Assembly (NCBI GenBank): GCA_049366695.1
Contig: JBMNCR010000012.1
Span: 4,778-68,777, forward strand
Source: JBMNCR01 sp049366695
GTDB taxonomy: Bacteria; Bacillota; Clostridia; Eubacteriales; Alkalibacteraceae
Length of the DNA stretch: 64,000 nucleotides
Reading direction: 5' to 3'
Shown here: positions 36,257 through 46,287 of the stretch, one piece after another
Numbering within the stretch: position 1 is the first letter of the stretch
Layout: the number at the start of each line of letters is the position of its first letter
Made by a program: the position numbers and the translations under genes
The notes under the pieces: generated by a model
The model's database searches: none
Told to the model about the DNA's origin: nothing
The model's input: only the letters and a program-made list of their open reading frames with translations

Positions 36257-37615
36257 ATGATATATGATGTGATTATTCTGGGAGCAGGTCCTGGAGGGTA
36301 TCTAGCTGGAGAAAGGGCCGGACATGCAGGATTAAAAACAATGGTAATAGAGAGGAAAAATGTAGGGGGAGTTTGTTTGAATGAAGGGTGTGTGCCTTCA
36401 AAAACATTATTAAACTCTGCTAAAATTTATGAATATACAACTAAAGGCAAAAAATTCGGGGTGGTATGTAAAGATGTAACGTATGCTCAAGATGAAGTTA
36501 TTAAAAGAAAGAATTTAGTAGTAAGAAAATTAGTAAGCGGTATCCAAGGTGCATTAAAAAAGAATAATGTAACACTAGTAATGGGAAAAGCAAAAATATG
36601 TGGAAAGAATAGTGAAGGATTTATTGTTAGTGTAAATGATGAAAAATTTACTTGTAAAAACCTTATCATCGCTACTGGATCAGAAGCATTAATGCCGCCA
36701 ATTACTGGGGTAAAAGAAGCGTATCAAGAAGGGATAGTATTAACAAATAAAGAGATACTTGATCTTAAAGAAATTCCTCAGAAACTAACTGTTATAGGCG
36801 GAGGAGTTATTGGGCTAGAAATGGCATCATATTATGCTACTGTTGGTAGTGAAGTTACAGTTATTGAGATGTTAGATCGAATTGCAGGGCAGACAGATGT
36901 AGAAATTAGCAGTATATTAAAAAGTAATTTAGAGAAAAAAGGTATTAAGTTTTTACTTGGTACTAAAGTTACAAAAGTAACAAATAACGTAATAACTTAT
37001 GAAGTTGATGGGCAAAATGCCACTATTGAAAGTGATAAAATATTGCTTAGTATTGGTAGAAGACCAAATACAAAAAATATTGGAATAGAGAAATTAGGAA
37101 TAGCTGTAGAAAAAGGTATTAAAGTAGATGAGAAGTGTAAAACCAATATTCCGGGAGTATATGCGGTAGGAGATGTTAATGGAAGATCTATGTTGGCACA
37201 TACTGCATATAGAGAAGCAGAAGTAGCAGTGAATACAATTATTGGTAAGAATGATTATATGAGATATAAAGCTATACCATCTGTAATATATACTAATCCA
37301 GAAGTAGCGTCAGTTGGAGAGACGGAGGAGACTGCTGGAAACAAAGGAATGGATTTTTATGTTAAAAAAATCTCTATGAACTATAGTGGTAGATATATGG
37401 CGGAAAATGATAATGGTGATGGAATAACTAAAGTTATAATAGATAAAAAATACAATAAAATTATTGGTATGCAAATCATCGGTAGCTACGCATCAGAAGT
37501 AATTTATGGTGGAGGAATTATGGTAGAGACGGAAATGCTAATTGGAGATATACAGGAATTAGTTTTCCCACATCCAACAGTAAGCGAAATAATAAGAGAG
37601 GCAATTTTTTTATAA
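36257..37615 (+). CDS. Dihydrolipoyl dehydrogenase (E3)
   Basis: A 452-residue FAD/NAD flavoprotein reoxidising dihydrolipoamide. FAD-binding GAGPGGYLAGERAG, redox-active disulfide GGVCLNEGCVPSK, NAD-binding GGGVIGLEMASYYA, and the C-terminal dimer His/Glu region FPHPTVSE are all present. No fused lipoyl domain. It lies between E2 and the fused E1 in one operon. AAGGAGG ribosome binding site. Confidence 0.96.
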   Translation: MIYDVIILGAGPGGYLAGERAGHAGLKTMVIERKNVGGVCLNEGCVPSKTLLNSAKIYEYTTKGKKFGVVCKDVTYAQDEVIKRKNLVVRKLVSGIQGALKKNNVTLVMGKAKICGKNSEGFIVSVNDEKFTCKNLIIATGSEALMPPITGVKEAYQEGIVLTNKEILDLKEIPQKLTVIGGGVIGLEMASYYATVGSEVTVIEMLDRIAGQTDVEISSILKSNLEKKGIKFLLGTKVTKVTNNVITYEVDGQNATIESDKILLSIGRRPNTKNIGIEKLGIAVEKGIKVDEKCKTNIPGVYAVGDVNGRSMLAHTAYREAEVAVNTIIGKNDYMRYKAIPSVIYTNPEVASVGETEETAGNKGMDFYVKKISMNYSGRYMAENDNGDGITKVIIDKKYNKIIGMQIIGSYASEVIYGGGIMVETEMLIGDIQELVFPHPTVSEIIREAIFL

Positions 37616-37630
37616 AAAGGAGGAAGTAAA

Positions 37631-40096
37631 ATGCCAAAAAGCATAAATATTGATCCAAACCAATTAAGAAAACCAGGTGAATTAACGTTTAAACCTATAA
37701 ATATGAATCAATACCAAAAAAAAGTTAAAGATGTCAAAAATGAATATTCTAAAGAAGAACTATTAAATATGTACAGGGATATGATACTTATTAGAGAATT
37801 CGAAACTATGCTTCAAGATTTAAGAACTACGGGAGAATACAAAAGTATTAAATATAGTTATACTGGACCTGCTCATTTATATATAGGGCAAGAAGCTACA
37901 GCGGTAGGGCAGTCTTTTATACTTAACAAAGAAGATTTGGTTTTTGGTACCCACAGAAGTCATGGCGAGTTAATAGCAAAGGGAATGTCAGCTTTAGAAA
38001 AATTAGATGATAACGAATTATTGAAAATTATGGAAGAATCTCATGATGGAGTACAATTAAAAGTTGTAGAGAAAGATTTTAAAGGAAGTACTAAAGAACT
38101 TGCCATGAGGTTCTATATATACGGTATAGCAGCTGAAATATTCGGAAGGAAAAATGGATTTGCACAAGGTTTAGGAAATTCTATGCATGCATTTTTTATT
38201 CCTTTTGGGGTTTATCCAAATAATGCTATTGTAGGAGGATCAGCACCTGTAGCAATAGGTGCCGCTCTATATAAAAAATTAAATAAAAATAAAGGGATTG
38301 TAATAGCAAATGCTGGAGATGGTTCATTAGGTTGTGGTCCGGTATGGGAATCAATGAATATGGCTGCTATGGATCAATTGACACAACTATGGGATGAAGC
38401 ATATAAAGGTGGATTGCCAATACTGTTTAATTTTAATAACAATGGATATGGCATGGGTGGTCAAACTGTTGGAGAAACCATGGCATATAATGTGCTTGCT
38501 AGAGTTGGTGCGGGAATAAGTCCTAATCAATTACACGCTGAAAGAGTTGATGGATATAATCCTTTAGCAGTAATTGATGCAATGAAGAGGAAGAAAGAGA
38601 TATTATTAAATGGCGAGGGTCCAGCTTTATTAGATTTAGTCACTTATAGATTGAGTGGTCATTCAACATCTGATACCGGGCCATATAGATCAAAAGAAGA
38701 AATAGAATTATGGCAAAAAACCGATGCTATAATGAGCTTTAAAAATGATATTTTAGAGGCACATGTTGCTACAGAAAAAGAATTGAATGAAATTAGCATA
38801 AAAGGAGAAAAATTAATACAAGATATATTTAAATTATCAATTGATGATAATGTATCTCCAAGAATGAATTTAGTGGCAGAGGTTGACTCAATTGAGAGAT
38901 ACATGTTCTCTAATGAAAAAATTGAAAAAATGCAAGATAGAGAACCTGAAGTATTAGGCAAAAAAGATGAAAATACAAGAATAAAGCGAATAAAGAAAAA
39001 AGAAAGAATGGGAATAAAAAATGGTAAAAAAATTCCATCAGTAAAAGTAGTACAATTTAGAGATGCTATTTTCGAAGCATTAATGGATAAATTCTATGAA
39101 GATCCTACATTAATTAGTTATGGAGAAGATTTAAGGGATTGGGGTGGAGCATATGGCGTTTATAAAAACATGGAAGAATCAATACCATACCATAGATTGT
39201 TTAATTCACCAATTTCAGAGTCAGCTATTATTGGAGCATCAGTTGGATATGCTATGTTAGGTGGTAGAAGTGTGCCTGAATTGATGTATTGCGATTTTAT
39301 GGGAAGAGCAGGAGATGAGATATTTAATCAATTGGCTAAATGGCAATCAATGACTGCTGGGCAGTTAAAGATGCCTGTAGTACTTAGAACATCAGTTGGA
39401 GCTAAGTATGGGGCTCAACATTCTCAAGATTGGTCTTCATTATGTGCTCATGTACCAGGTTTAAAAGTAGTTTTTCCTGCAACTCCATATGATGCAAAGG
39501 GGTTACTAAATACAGCTTTAAATGGTAGTGATCCTGTAGTATTTTTTGAAAGTCAGAGATTATACGGAGTTGGTGAGATGTTTAATCCTGAGGGGGTTCC
39601 AGAAGGATACTACGAAATTCCAATAGGAGAGCCAGATATAAAGAAAGTGGGAAGTGATCTAACCATTTTGAGTATAGGAGCTACATTATATAAAGCTATA
39701 GAAGCAGCAGAGAAATTAGAAAAAGATTATGGCATGTCTGTAGAAGTCATTGATGCAAGAAGTGTTGTTCCTTTTAATTTTGAACCAGTAATAGAGTCTG
39801 TTAGAGAGACAGGAAGAATTTTATTAACTAGTGATGCTTGTCAGAGAAATTCAATACTAAATGATTTTGCACAAAACATATCAGAATTAGCATTTGATTA
39901 TTTAGATGCACCTCCAGTTGTAGTAGGTTCAAGAAATTGGATAACTCCTGTGGACGAGTTGGAAGAGTACTTTTTTCCTCAGGCCGAAACAATAATCGAT
40001 GCAGTACATGAAAAAATCATACCGTTATCAGGTCATCAAGTGAAATTTAATCATAATAAAGTAGAACAAATAAGAAGATATAAATTTGGTGTATAG
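37631..40096 (+). CDS. Fused alpha-beta E1 of a 2-oxoacid/acetoin dehydrogenase
   Basis: An 821-residue E1 in which alpha and beta subunits are one chain. The alpha part (about 1-430) has the TPP motif GDGSLGCGPVWESMNM to FNNNGYGMGG; a basic linker rich in Lys/Arg (about 430-480) leads to the beta part, with SYGEDLRDWGGAYGVYKNM, FNSPISESAIIGASVGYA and a transketolase C-terminal domain. The E1 alpha/beta are usually separate. Last gene of the operon; AAGGAGG start. Together with E2 and E3 it decarboxylates a 2-oxoacid or cleaves acetoin to acyl-CoA. Confidence 0.9.
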   Translation: MPKSINIDPNQLRKPGELTFKPINMNQYQKKVKDVKNEYSKEELLNMYRDMILIREFETMLQDLRTTGEYKSIKYSYTGPAHLYIGQEATAVGQSFILNKEDLVFGTHRSHGELIAKGMSALEKLDDNELLKIMEESHDGVQLKVVEKDFKGSTKELAMRFYIYGIAAEIFGRKNGFAQGLGNSMHAFFIPFGVYPNNAIVGGSAPVAIGAALYKKLNKNKGIVIANAGDGSLGCGPVWESMNMAAMDQLTQLWDEAYKGGLPILFNFNNNGYGMGGQTVGETMAYNVLARVGAGISPNQLHAERVDGYNPLAVIDAMKRKKEILLNGEGPALLDLVTYRLSGHSTSDTGPYRSKEEIELWQKTDAIMSFKNDILEAHVATEKELNEISIKGEKLIQDIFKLSIDDNVSPRMNLVAEVDSIERYMFSNEKIEKMQDREPEVLGKKDENTRIKRIKKKERMGIKNGKKIPSVKVVQFRDAIFEALMDKFYEDPTLISYGEDLRDWGGAYGVYKNMEESIPYHRLFNSPISESAIIGASVGYAMLGGRSVPELMYCDFMGRAGDEIFNQLAKWQSMTAGQLKMPVVLRTSVGAKYGAQHSQDWSSLCAHVPGLKVVFPATPYDAKGLLNTALNGSDPVVFFESQRLYGVGEMFNPEGVPEGYYEIPIGEPDIKKVGSDLTILSIGATLYKAIEAAEKLEKDYGMSVEVIDARSVVPFNFEPVIESVRETGRILLTSDACQRNSILNDFAQNISELAFDYLDAPPVVVGSRNWITPVDELEEYFFPQAETIIDAVHEKIIPLSGHQVKFNHNKVEQIRRYKFGV

Positions 40097-40203
40097 ATTT
40101 AATAAAGGTATAATAATGTATTTTATTGAGATTATGCTTACAAAGTAATTAAAATTGCAAGTGAAATATCATAAAGTTGTCAATATAATAAAGGTCGATA
40201 TGA

Positions 40204-40256
40204 AGTGTGCCCCAAATGCTAGACAATAACAAACTAACATATGGAGGTGCATTTTT
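40204..40256 (+). mobile_element. Remnant of an IS3/IS150-type terminal end
   Basis: TGCCCCAAATGCTAGACAAT, then TAACATATGGAGGTGCATTT, look like the left end and orfA leader of IS150-group elements, in which a TGT..CCC-type terminal repeat is followed by a ribosome binding site for orfA. No orfA frame follows. The remaining ~240 bp up to pncB holds no recognised gene. Confidence 0.35.
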
Positions 40257-40495
40257 ATAGTCTGTAATCCTGAGTAAAATCTAGTGCAATAAGAGGATAT
40301 CCGTATAATAATTCAAAGAATTTCTTCGATAAAAAAGGTGCTTCGATACTCAGATAATGCTTTATCTAATAGTATATGGAGATAAGCTAAAATGTAGTAG
40401 ATTCTTTTTTAGTATTTTAAATATATTAATTATAACGGTTTGATTTATATTATGAAGAGGTGTAAAATGTAAATATTAAAATAATCGGAGGAATA

Positions 40496-41944
40496 ATGCA
40501 AATGTATTACAAAAGATTACCTCAGCTTTCTACTGATTATTATCAGTTAAGCATGAGCAATGTTTACATTAATGATGATAAAAAAGATAACTGTGCTGTA
40601 TTTGATTTATTTATTAGAAATAATCCTTTTCATGGAGGATATACTGTTTGTGCAGGTTTAGAACAGGTAATAACTTATTTGAAAAATATTAGTTTTTCTG
40701 ATGATGATATCTCTCTTTTAAAAAATAATCATCCTGAATTGTCTGATAAATTTCTAGATTATCTTAAATCATTTAAATTTACAGGAGAATTGTATGCTAT
40801 TCCAGAAGGAACTATCGTTTTTCCTCAAGAACCAATACTGAGAATAAAAGCTCCATTGATAGAAGCACAAATAATTGAAACTTCGTTGTTAAGTATTATT
40901 AATCACCAAACATTAATAGCTACTAAAGCTACAAGGATAGTTCAAGCAGCTGAAGGAGACGCAGTTTTAGAATTAGGGCTGAGAAGAGCACATGGTTCAG
41001 AGGCTGGACTCTATGGAGCTAGAGCTGCAGTCATTGGGGGTTGTGCTGGTACAAGTAATGTAGAATCTGAAAAATTAATGCAATTACCATCAAAAGGCAC
41101 AATGTCGCATAGTTATGTTTTGAGCTATGATAATGAATATGAAGCCTTTGAAAAATTTGCTATACATAATCCTGGTAATATTATTCTATTAGTAGATACG
41201 TATAATACTTTAGAATCTGGGGTTCCAAATGCTATAAAGCTTTTTAAAAAGTTAAAAGATGAAAATAGTTTGCCTAAATCCCATGGAATTAGACTTGATT
41301 CGGGAGATTTAGCATATCTAAGCAAAGAAGCAAGAAAAATGCTGGATTATGCAGGTTTTGAAGAAACAGTGATTTCTGCTTCATCTGATTTAGACGAATA
41401 TCTTATAACAGATTTAAGATTGCAGGGAGCTCAAATTTCTTTATGGGGAGTAGGAACAAAACTCATCACAGCATTTGATCAGCCAGCTTTAGGAGCGGTA
41501 TATAAGTTGGCACAAATAGAGAGTGATGGAAAAATAGTAAGCAAATTAAAAGTATCAAATGATCCCGGTAAGATTACAAATCCAGGATATAAAAAAGTTG
41601 TAAGGATATATGATAATAATACAAAAAAGGCTTTGGCTGATCTTATAGTGTTAGAAGATGAAATAATAGATACTAGTAAGCCATTGACTATATTTCATCC
41701 TACTTATACCTGGAAAAAAAGAGTTCTTACTAATTATAGTATTAAAGAATTGTTGGTGCCCATTATTATAGATGGGAAATTAGTATACGATATTCCAAAA
41801 ATAAAAGAAATACAGCATCACTTAAAGCAAGAATTAGAGACCATGTGGCCGGCAATAACTCGATTTACAAATCCACATGAGTATCATGTAGATTTATCTG
41901 CACGATTATGGAATTTAAAAAACAATATTTTAAATGATGAGTAG
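40496..41944 (+). CDS. pncB: Nicotinate phosphoribosyltransferase
   Basis: A 482-residue NAPRTase of NAD salvage, joining nicotinate and PRPP with ATP use. Typical segments are LSTDYYQLSM, FDLFIRNNPFHGGYTVCAGL, ELGLRRAHGSEAG (catalytic region), GIRLDSGDLAYLS and WGVGTKLITAFDQPALG. The length is normal. CGGAGG precedes the start; ATG 40502 is an alternative two codons later. It stands alone with its own terminator. Confidence 0.95.
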   Translation: MQMYYKRLPQLSTDYYQLSMSNVYINDDKKDNCAVFDLFIRNNPFHGGYTVCAGLEQVITYLKNISFSDDDISLLKNNHPELSDKFLDYLKSFKFTGELYAIPEGTIVFPQEPILRIKAPLIEAQIIETSLLSIINHQTLIATKATRIVQAAEGDAVLELGLRRAHGSEAGLYGARAAVIGGCAGTSNVESEKLMQLPSKGTMSHSYVLSYDNEYEAFEKFAIHNPGNIILLVDTYNTLESGVPNAIKLFKKLKDENSLPKSHGIRLDSGDLAYLSKEARKMLDYAGFEETVISASSDLDEYLITDLRLQGAQISLWGVGTKLITAFDQPALGAVYKLAQIESDGKIVSKLKVSNDPGKITNPGYKKVVRIYDNNTKKALADLIVLEDEIIDTSKPLTIFHPTYTWKKRVLTNYSIKELLVPIIIDGKLVYDIPKIKEIQHHLKQELETMWPAITRFTNPHEYHVDLSARLWNLKNNILNDE

Positions 41945-41963
41945 CTTTTGCTATTCATCATTT
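41932..41963 (+). terminator. Hairpin over the pncB stop codon
   Basis: AAATGATGAGTAGC pairs with GCTATTCATCATTT around a TTTT loop; the stop codon lies inside the stem. Likely terminator. Confidence 0.6.
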
Positions 41964-42045
41964 AATTTACAAGTAATAAATCTAATAGTTTGTAAGATCA
42001 GAATTGATAGTTTATTTGATGCAAATAAGTGTATGGTACAGTTGA

Positions 42046-42747
42046 CTATTCTTCATCAATAATTTCATTTGTATCATCTTCAGCATCTCCATCTGATTGC
42101 TCTGGAATCTCTTCATCAACTTCTTCTTGAACAAATTTAATGGTTAATATGTTAGTTTCTAAAGATAATCTTGTTTGTAATTCAGCAGAAATCTCTAAGT
42201 CTACTGTATCGTCTGGGGATAAATTATTAAAAGTATAAGTAGTTGAAGAAACTATAGTTCCATCTGCCCCAGAAGTTTCATTGGGTTTTGTGTTTAAAAA
42301 TTTTATATGATTAGAAAAAATACTTCCGCTAATTTTCCCTTTCTTTTGTATTTTTGTTGGTAGTGCAGAATATGAAGATTGTTCTTCAGATACCGTCAAT
42401 TGAAAAGAATCATTTGATATTTCAATTAATCCATTAAGAGCCATAGGAATTTCATCAACAAAAATACTATAGTGCCATTGACTTTTAGCTAATTCAATTA
42501 TCTCTTCCTCATCAAGATATTTTGTCATACCTTCGATAAAAGATTTATAAAATTCTATTTCGGTTTTTAATGAGTCTTCGGATATTTTATAATTTTCTAT
42601 ATTTGTTTCTAGATTATTTATTTTATTTTCAAGTTCTATTATCTTTTCACTATTTATATTATTTTCTTCTATTACCGCTTTATTAGTACAACTTGTACAA
42701 AAAAATAGTATTAATATAATTAATAGTAGTACTGATTTTCTATTCAA
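42046..42747 (-). CDS. Putative lipoprotein with coiled coil
   Basis: A 233-residue protein starting at TTG 42747 after AGGGAGG (an upstream in-frame ATG at 42777 has no ribosome binding site). A signal peptide SVLLLIILILFFCTSC ends in a plausible lipobox (the Cys after TS). A heptad-like coiled coil follows (INNLETNIENYKISEDSLK, about 45-70), then a beta-rich C-terminal part with an acidic tail (DGDAEDDTNEI). It is probably anchored on the outer membrane face. Function unknown. Confidence 0.62.
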   Translation of the reverse strand: MNRKSVLLLIILILFFCTSCTNKAVIEENNINSEKIIELENKINNLETNIENYKISEDSLKTEIEFYKSFIEGMTKYLDEEEIIELAKSQWHYSIFVDEIPMALNGLIEISNDSFQLTVSEEQSSYSALPTKIQKKGKISGSIFSNHIKFLNTKPNETSGADGTIVSSTTYTFNNLSPDDTVDLEISAELQTRLSLETNILTIKFVQEEVDEEIPEQSDGDAEDDTNEIIDEE

Positions 42748-43196
42748 AGAATCCCTCCCTAAAAATATCTTATACATTATAATACTAAATAATATAATTT
42801 AAAAGAATAAATTGTAAATAAATTTTAAACAAAGTAACTTTTGATGCATATTTCATATCTAAATAGAAAAAAATAGGGATTTTATGTTTCTTAGTTTGAT
42901 AAAAATCTAAACTACCTGAGATTTGCAAAAATTAGAATTTAAGAAGTGTATAATATGATGGAGTATAGTGAGTTGTGACATATGTGGGTAACGCTTATTA
43001 TTTCCTTTATATATCTACTTATCGCTAGAAGATAATATTAAATAGCCTTAATTTCAAGTTGCAACAGGAGGCAGATTATTAGTAAGAATAAAAGAAATAT
43101 TTAAAATATTAGTATGGTTTTGCATGGGAATAATTACCTTATTCCCTTATATTATGATAGAATGGTAATAATAAAAAATATTAAAGAAGGTAAATT

Positions 43197-43376
43197 ATGA
43201 CAAAAAAAACAAAAGGCAGATTAGTTTTTATCTGGTATATTATTGTATTTGTATTCATTGATAGGCTTGAGAATATATTAAAAGTAGAATTAGTATTATG
43301 GAAGTACATGATTATTGCAGTACCATTAATGTTTATTGGGAATTTTGCAATAGATAAGTTAATAAAGGTTAAATAA
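43197..43376 (+). CDS. Small two-helix membrane protein
   Basis: A 59-residue peptide too short for common gene finders: MTKKTKGRLVFIWYIIVFVF, then a polar turn, then MIIAVPLMFIGNFAI. The Lys-rich N-terminus and C-terminus flank two hydrophobic helices. AGAAGG ribosome binding site about 9 bp before the ATG. Function unknown. Confidence 0.5.
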   Translation: MTKKTKGRLVFIWYIIVFVFIDRLENILKVELVLWKYMIIAVPLMFIGNFAIDKLIKVK

Positions 43377-43656
43377 TACCAATTAATAAATAGGTCACTT
43401 TAATGTTGCCCTACTTGTATTATGATATAAAAGACGAGAAGAAGTTGCAAAAATAAAACAGTTTCTTTTTTTAATGTAAAAAATGAAGGAATTTGTTATT
43501 TTTAATAGCATAAAGTATTTATAATATAAAAAAGAGTTAAATATATCCGAACAAATTACTTTTCTATATGATAATTATTTTATTCGAAAAGAAATTTAAA
43601 ATAGAATTAAGTGGTATTTTTGATGATAAGCATATTTAATATGAATGGAGAAGCAA

Positions 43657-44033
43657 ATGAGTAAGACAGAGATTAAAGGTATTATTTATAGGAGTTTAAT
43701 ACTAATATTTATATTTAGTATTAGTTTAGGAATTTTTGGATTTAGTTTTATTGAAACAAACAATTTTTTAGTTTTCAACATATTGTTACCTTATAAGATT
43801 ACAGGATTTTTTATGAAGAAGTTAGAAATTAGCGAAANNNNNNNNNNNNNNNNNNNNNNNNNNNNNNNNNNNNNNNNNNNNNNNNNNNNNNNNNNNNNNN
43901 NNNNNNNNNNNNNNNNNNNNNNNNNNNNNNNNNNNNNTTGTTACCTTATAAGATTACAGGATTTTTTATGAAGAAGTTAGAAATTAGCGAAATGCAGTTT
44001 TTTATGGGAGAAATTTATAAGAATCACAGATAA
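43657..44033 (+). CDS. Small membrane protein broken by an assembly gap
   Basis: The frame starts at ATG 43657 (GGAG at 43647) as MSKTEIKGIIYRSLILIFIF, with a hydrophobic N-terminal helix, and runs into the N gap after ISE. The 55 bp on both sides of the gap are identical. If they are overlapped into one copy, the frame continues cleanly as MQFFMGEIYKNHR and stops at 44031-44033, giving 74 residues. Read literally through the gap the frame is lost. No function is known. Confidence 0.6.
43838..43937. other. Assembly gap (100 N) with identical 55-bp ends
   Basis: Exactly 100 N. Bases 43783-43837 and 43938-43992 are identical, so two contig ends share a 55-bp overlap that was not merged. Confidence 0.97.
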
Positions 44034-44063
44034 ATAATATATAGAAAACAAATGCATTAAATG

Positions 44064-44102
44064 CTTATCAGGTTGTTGAAAAATTTTTAGCAACCTGATA
44101 AG
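44064..44102. terminator. Long hairpin between the small membrane gene and the prx remnant
   Basis: CTTATCAGGTTG and CAACCTGATAAG pair perfectly around GAAAAATTTTT-rich interior. It can serve as a bidirectional terminator for the two convergent genes. Confidence 0.6.
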
Positions 44103-44198
44103 TACAAAATCTAACATTAAAGCCATCGCTGACATAAAGAAGCGTAGTGTATTAAACATATGCACAAATTTTAAATAGCGTAACTAGGTATTTAACTT

Positions 44199-44720
44199 TT
44201 ATTTAGTGTAGCACAAGTACCAATCAATGCAATTATATCCTTTATTAATCCTATCTAGTAATTCTGAATATGTTTTAGGTGGGCGTATCACAGCAGCATC
44301 TCCTGGCATCCAATTAGCCGGCATAACTACATTATTCTCATCAGCATATTGTAATGCAGTTATCATTCGTAGTATTTCTGGGATATATCTACCTAACTCT
44401 AGAGGATAGTATAAAATAGCTCGCAAAGTTTGGTTTGGATCAATTATAAAAACTGTTCTTACAGTTGCATCATTACTTTGAGCAGGTGAAATCATTCCAT
44501 ATAAAGAAGAAACTTCTTTATTTCCATCTGCGATTACAGGGAAAGGTATCGTTATATCCGTATTTTGATAGATATTGTAAACCCAAGCTAAATGACTACT
44601 TAAACTATCTACACTTAGCCCAATTATTTTAGTATTTAATTTTTCGAATTCCTTATTAGCCTTAGCAAAAGCTATAAATTCGGTGGTGCACACAGGCGTA
44701 AATACTCCAGTTGCAGAAAG
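44199..44720 (-). pseudogene. Peroxiredoxin (1-Cys/Prx6-type) lacking its 5' end
   Basis: The frame holds the peroxidatic Cys region FTPVCTTEFIAFAK, then VDSLSSHLAWVYNIYQNTDI and the long C-terminal part typical of Prx6-type peroxiredoxins (TVRTVFIIDP, LRMITALQYAD, NWMPGDAAVIRP). About 45 N-terminal residues with the start are missing: upstream only SATGV is in frame and then an in-frame TGA is met, right beside the recombinase stop. The 5' part with its promoter is expected at the far end of the prophage. Likely inactive in this lysogen. Confidence 0.8.
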
Positions 44721-44727
44721 TCAACCG

Positions 44728-46287
44728 CTAGATTACCCATTTTATCTGGATTGTACCGTTATTATCTATATTGATTTGTTGGATTAAAGTAGATGCAAGA
44801 TTACTTTTTTCAGAGACATTCAATTCATGCCAGTTATACTTGATATTATAAGAAGCTTTCTTAATTGATTGTATATCAATATGGCTGTTCTTTGCAAGTA
44901 TTTCTGAGTCAATATTATCAATTTTTGACACAAGAGATTGTCTTTCAATATCTAATTTATTTATTTTATTATTAATATGCTTATCAACAGTTGCTAATCC
45001 TTTACCTAATTGATCTATTAAGTTATCTATAATATTATCAATTTCATAAACTTTGGCTAACAGTTTATTTTTCTCAACGGTTAGCTCAACATCTTCGACT
45101 TCCATATCATTGTTTTCTAGAAAATCATACTCATTTATCTTTACAAGCATCTGGTTTAAAACTTCATTTTCTATTTCTTCAGCTTTATAATATGTGTTAT
45201 TATCACAAAAGCTGTTGCCTGAGTTTGATCTTCCTCTGCATACAAGATAGGTATATCTTTTATTATTTTTTATTGTTACTTTTGCAGTTATACTATGTCC
45301 GCACAAATTACATTTTGTTAATCCAGTTAACCAGGTACTCAGTCCAGTACCCAATCTTTTGCTTTGTTTATTTTTATTAAGTCTGTATTGAGCAGTGAGC
45401 CACATTTTAGCTGTTATTATAGGCGGATGATCTCCAATAACAACAATCTGATCAGATATACTCATTTTTATTCTGTTGTCTTTCCCTTTTTCCTTGCCAA
45501 ATATTAATACTCCATTAGATCCATTATATTCGCTTGGAGGATTGCTTATAACGTAACCTAGAGTTTTAAAATAATAATAAATATCTGGAGTATTTTCTAC
45601 AGAGGCAGGATGACGAAGTATTCTTCCCACTACATTAGCAAGCCATCTTTTGCCCGTTGGTGAAGGGATTTTATTTTCATTTAAATAATCTGTAACCTTC
45701 CTTATGCTATATCCGCTATTATACTTTTCATACATTAATTTTAATACATCAGACTGTGAAGGATCTATACCAAATACAGATATATTTTTACCATCCTTTA
45801 TTACCTTTGTACCCTTGTACCCATAGGGAGTATTACCTCCTACAAATCTACCTTCCTTTGCTCTAAAAAAATAACTGTCTGTAACCCTTTGGGTAATAGT
45901 TTCCCTTTCTAATTGAGCAAATACCATTACAATGTAAACCATGGCACGACCAATAGGGCTATTAGTATCAAAGTTTTCCGTAGCAGACATAAACTGTACA
46001 TCTTTTTCTTCAAAATGTTTAATCAAGTTAGCAAAGTCAGATAAACTTCTACTTATTCTATCTAAGCGATACGCTATAACTCTGTTAATTTTACATTGTT
46101 CAATAGCATTAAGCATTTTTTCAAAATCAGGTCGCTTAAGATTTTTGCCAGAAAAGCCAGCATCTTTATATATTACGTATTCCCAATTATTTAAATCACA
46201 AAGTTTTACACAAAACTCAATTTGAGCATCAATAGAAACACTATCTTTTTTATCAATAGATTGTCTTGCATATATAGCAGTTTTCAT
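44728..46287 (-). CDS. Large serine recombinase (phage integrase)
   Basis: A 519-residue large serine recombinase. The N-terminal resolvase domain has the nucleophile S10 in YARQSID, with AYRLDRISRSLSDF and AQLERETITQRV; then the recombinase domain (GGNTPYGYKG, LAN..GRILRHPA) and a zinc ribbon (CNLCGHSITAKVTI, later SGNSFCDNNTY), and a coiled C-terminus. It integrates and excises the element. Its stop lies at the broken end of the peroxiredoxin gene, placing it at the attachment site. It overlaps the ImmA/IrrE gene by 4 bp. Confidence 0.96.
   Translation of the reverse strand: MKTAIYARQSIDKKDSVSIDAQIEFCVKLCDLNNWEYVIYKDAGFSGKNLKRPDFEKMLNAIEQCKINRVIAYRLDRISRSLSDFANLIKHFEEKDVQFMSATENFDTNSPIGRAMVYIVMVFAQLERETITQRVTDSYFFRAKEGRFVGGNTPYGYKGTKVIKDGKNISVFGIDPSQSDVLKLMYEKYNSGYSIRKVTDYLNENKIPSPTGKRWLANVVGRILRHPASVENTPDIYYYFKTLGYVISNPPSEYNGSNGVLIFGKEKGKDNRIKMSISDQIVVIGDHPPIITAKMWLTAQYRLNKNKQSKRLGTGLSTWLTGLTKCNLCGHSITAKVTIKNNKRYTYLVCRGRSNSGNSFCDNNTYYKAEEIENEVLNQMLVKINEYDFLENNDMEVEDVELTVEKNKLLAKVYEIDNIIDNLIDQLGKGLATVDKHINNKINKLDIERQSLVSKIDNIDSEILAKNSHIDIQSIKKASYNIKYNWHELNVSEKSNLASTLIQQINIDNNGTIQIKWVI

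Noticed and set aside
43040..43175. Hydrophobic peptide (FKILVWFCMGIITLFPYI) after an AGGAGG
   Set aside because: No ATG, GTG or TTG lies in frame after the ribosome binding site, so it is not called as a gene.
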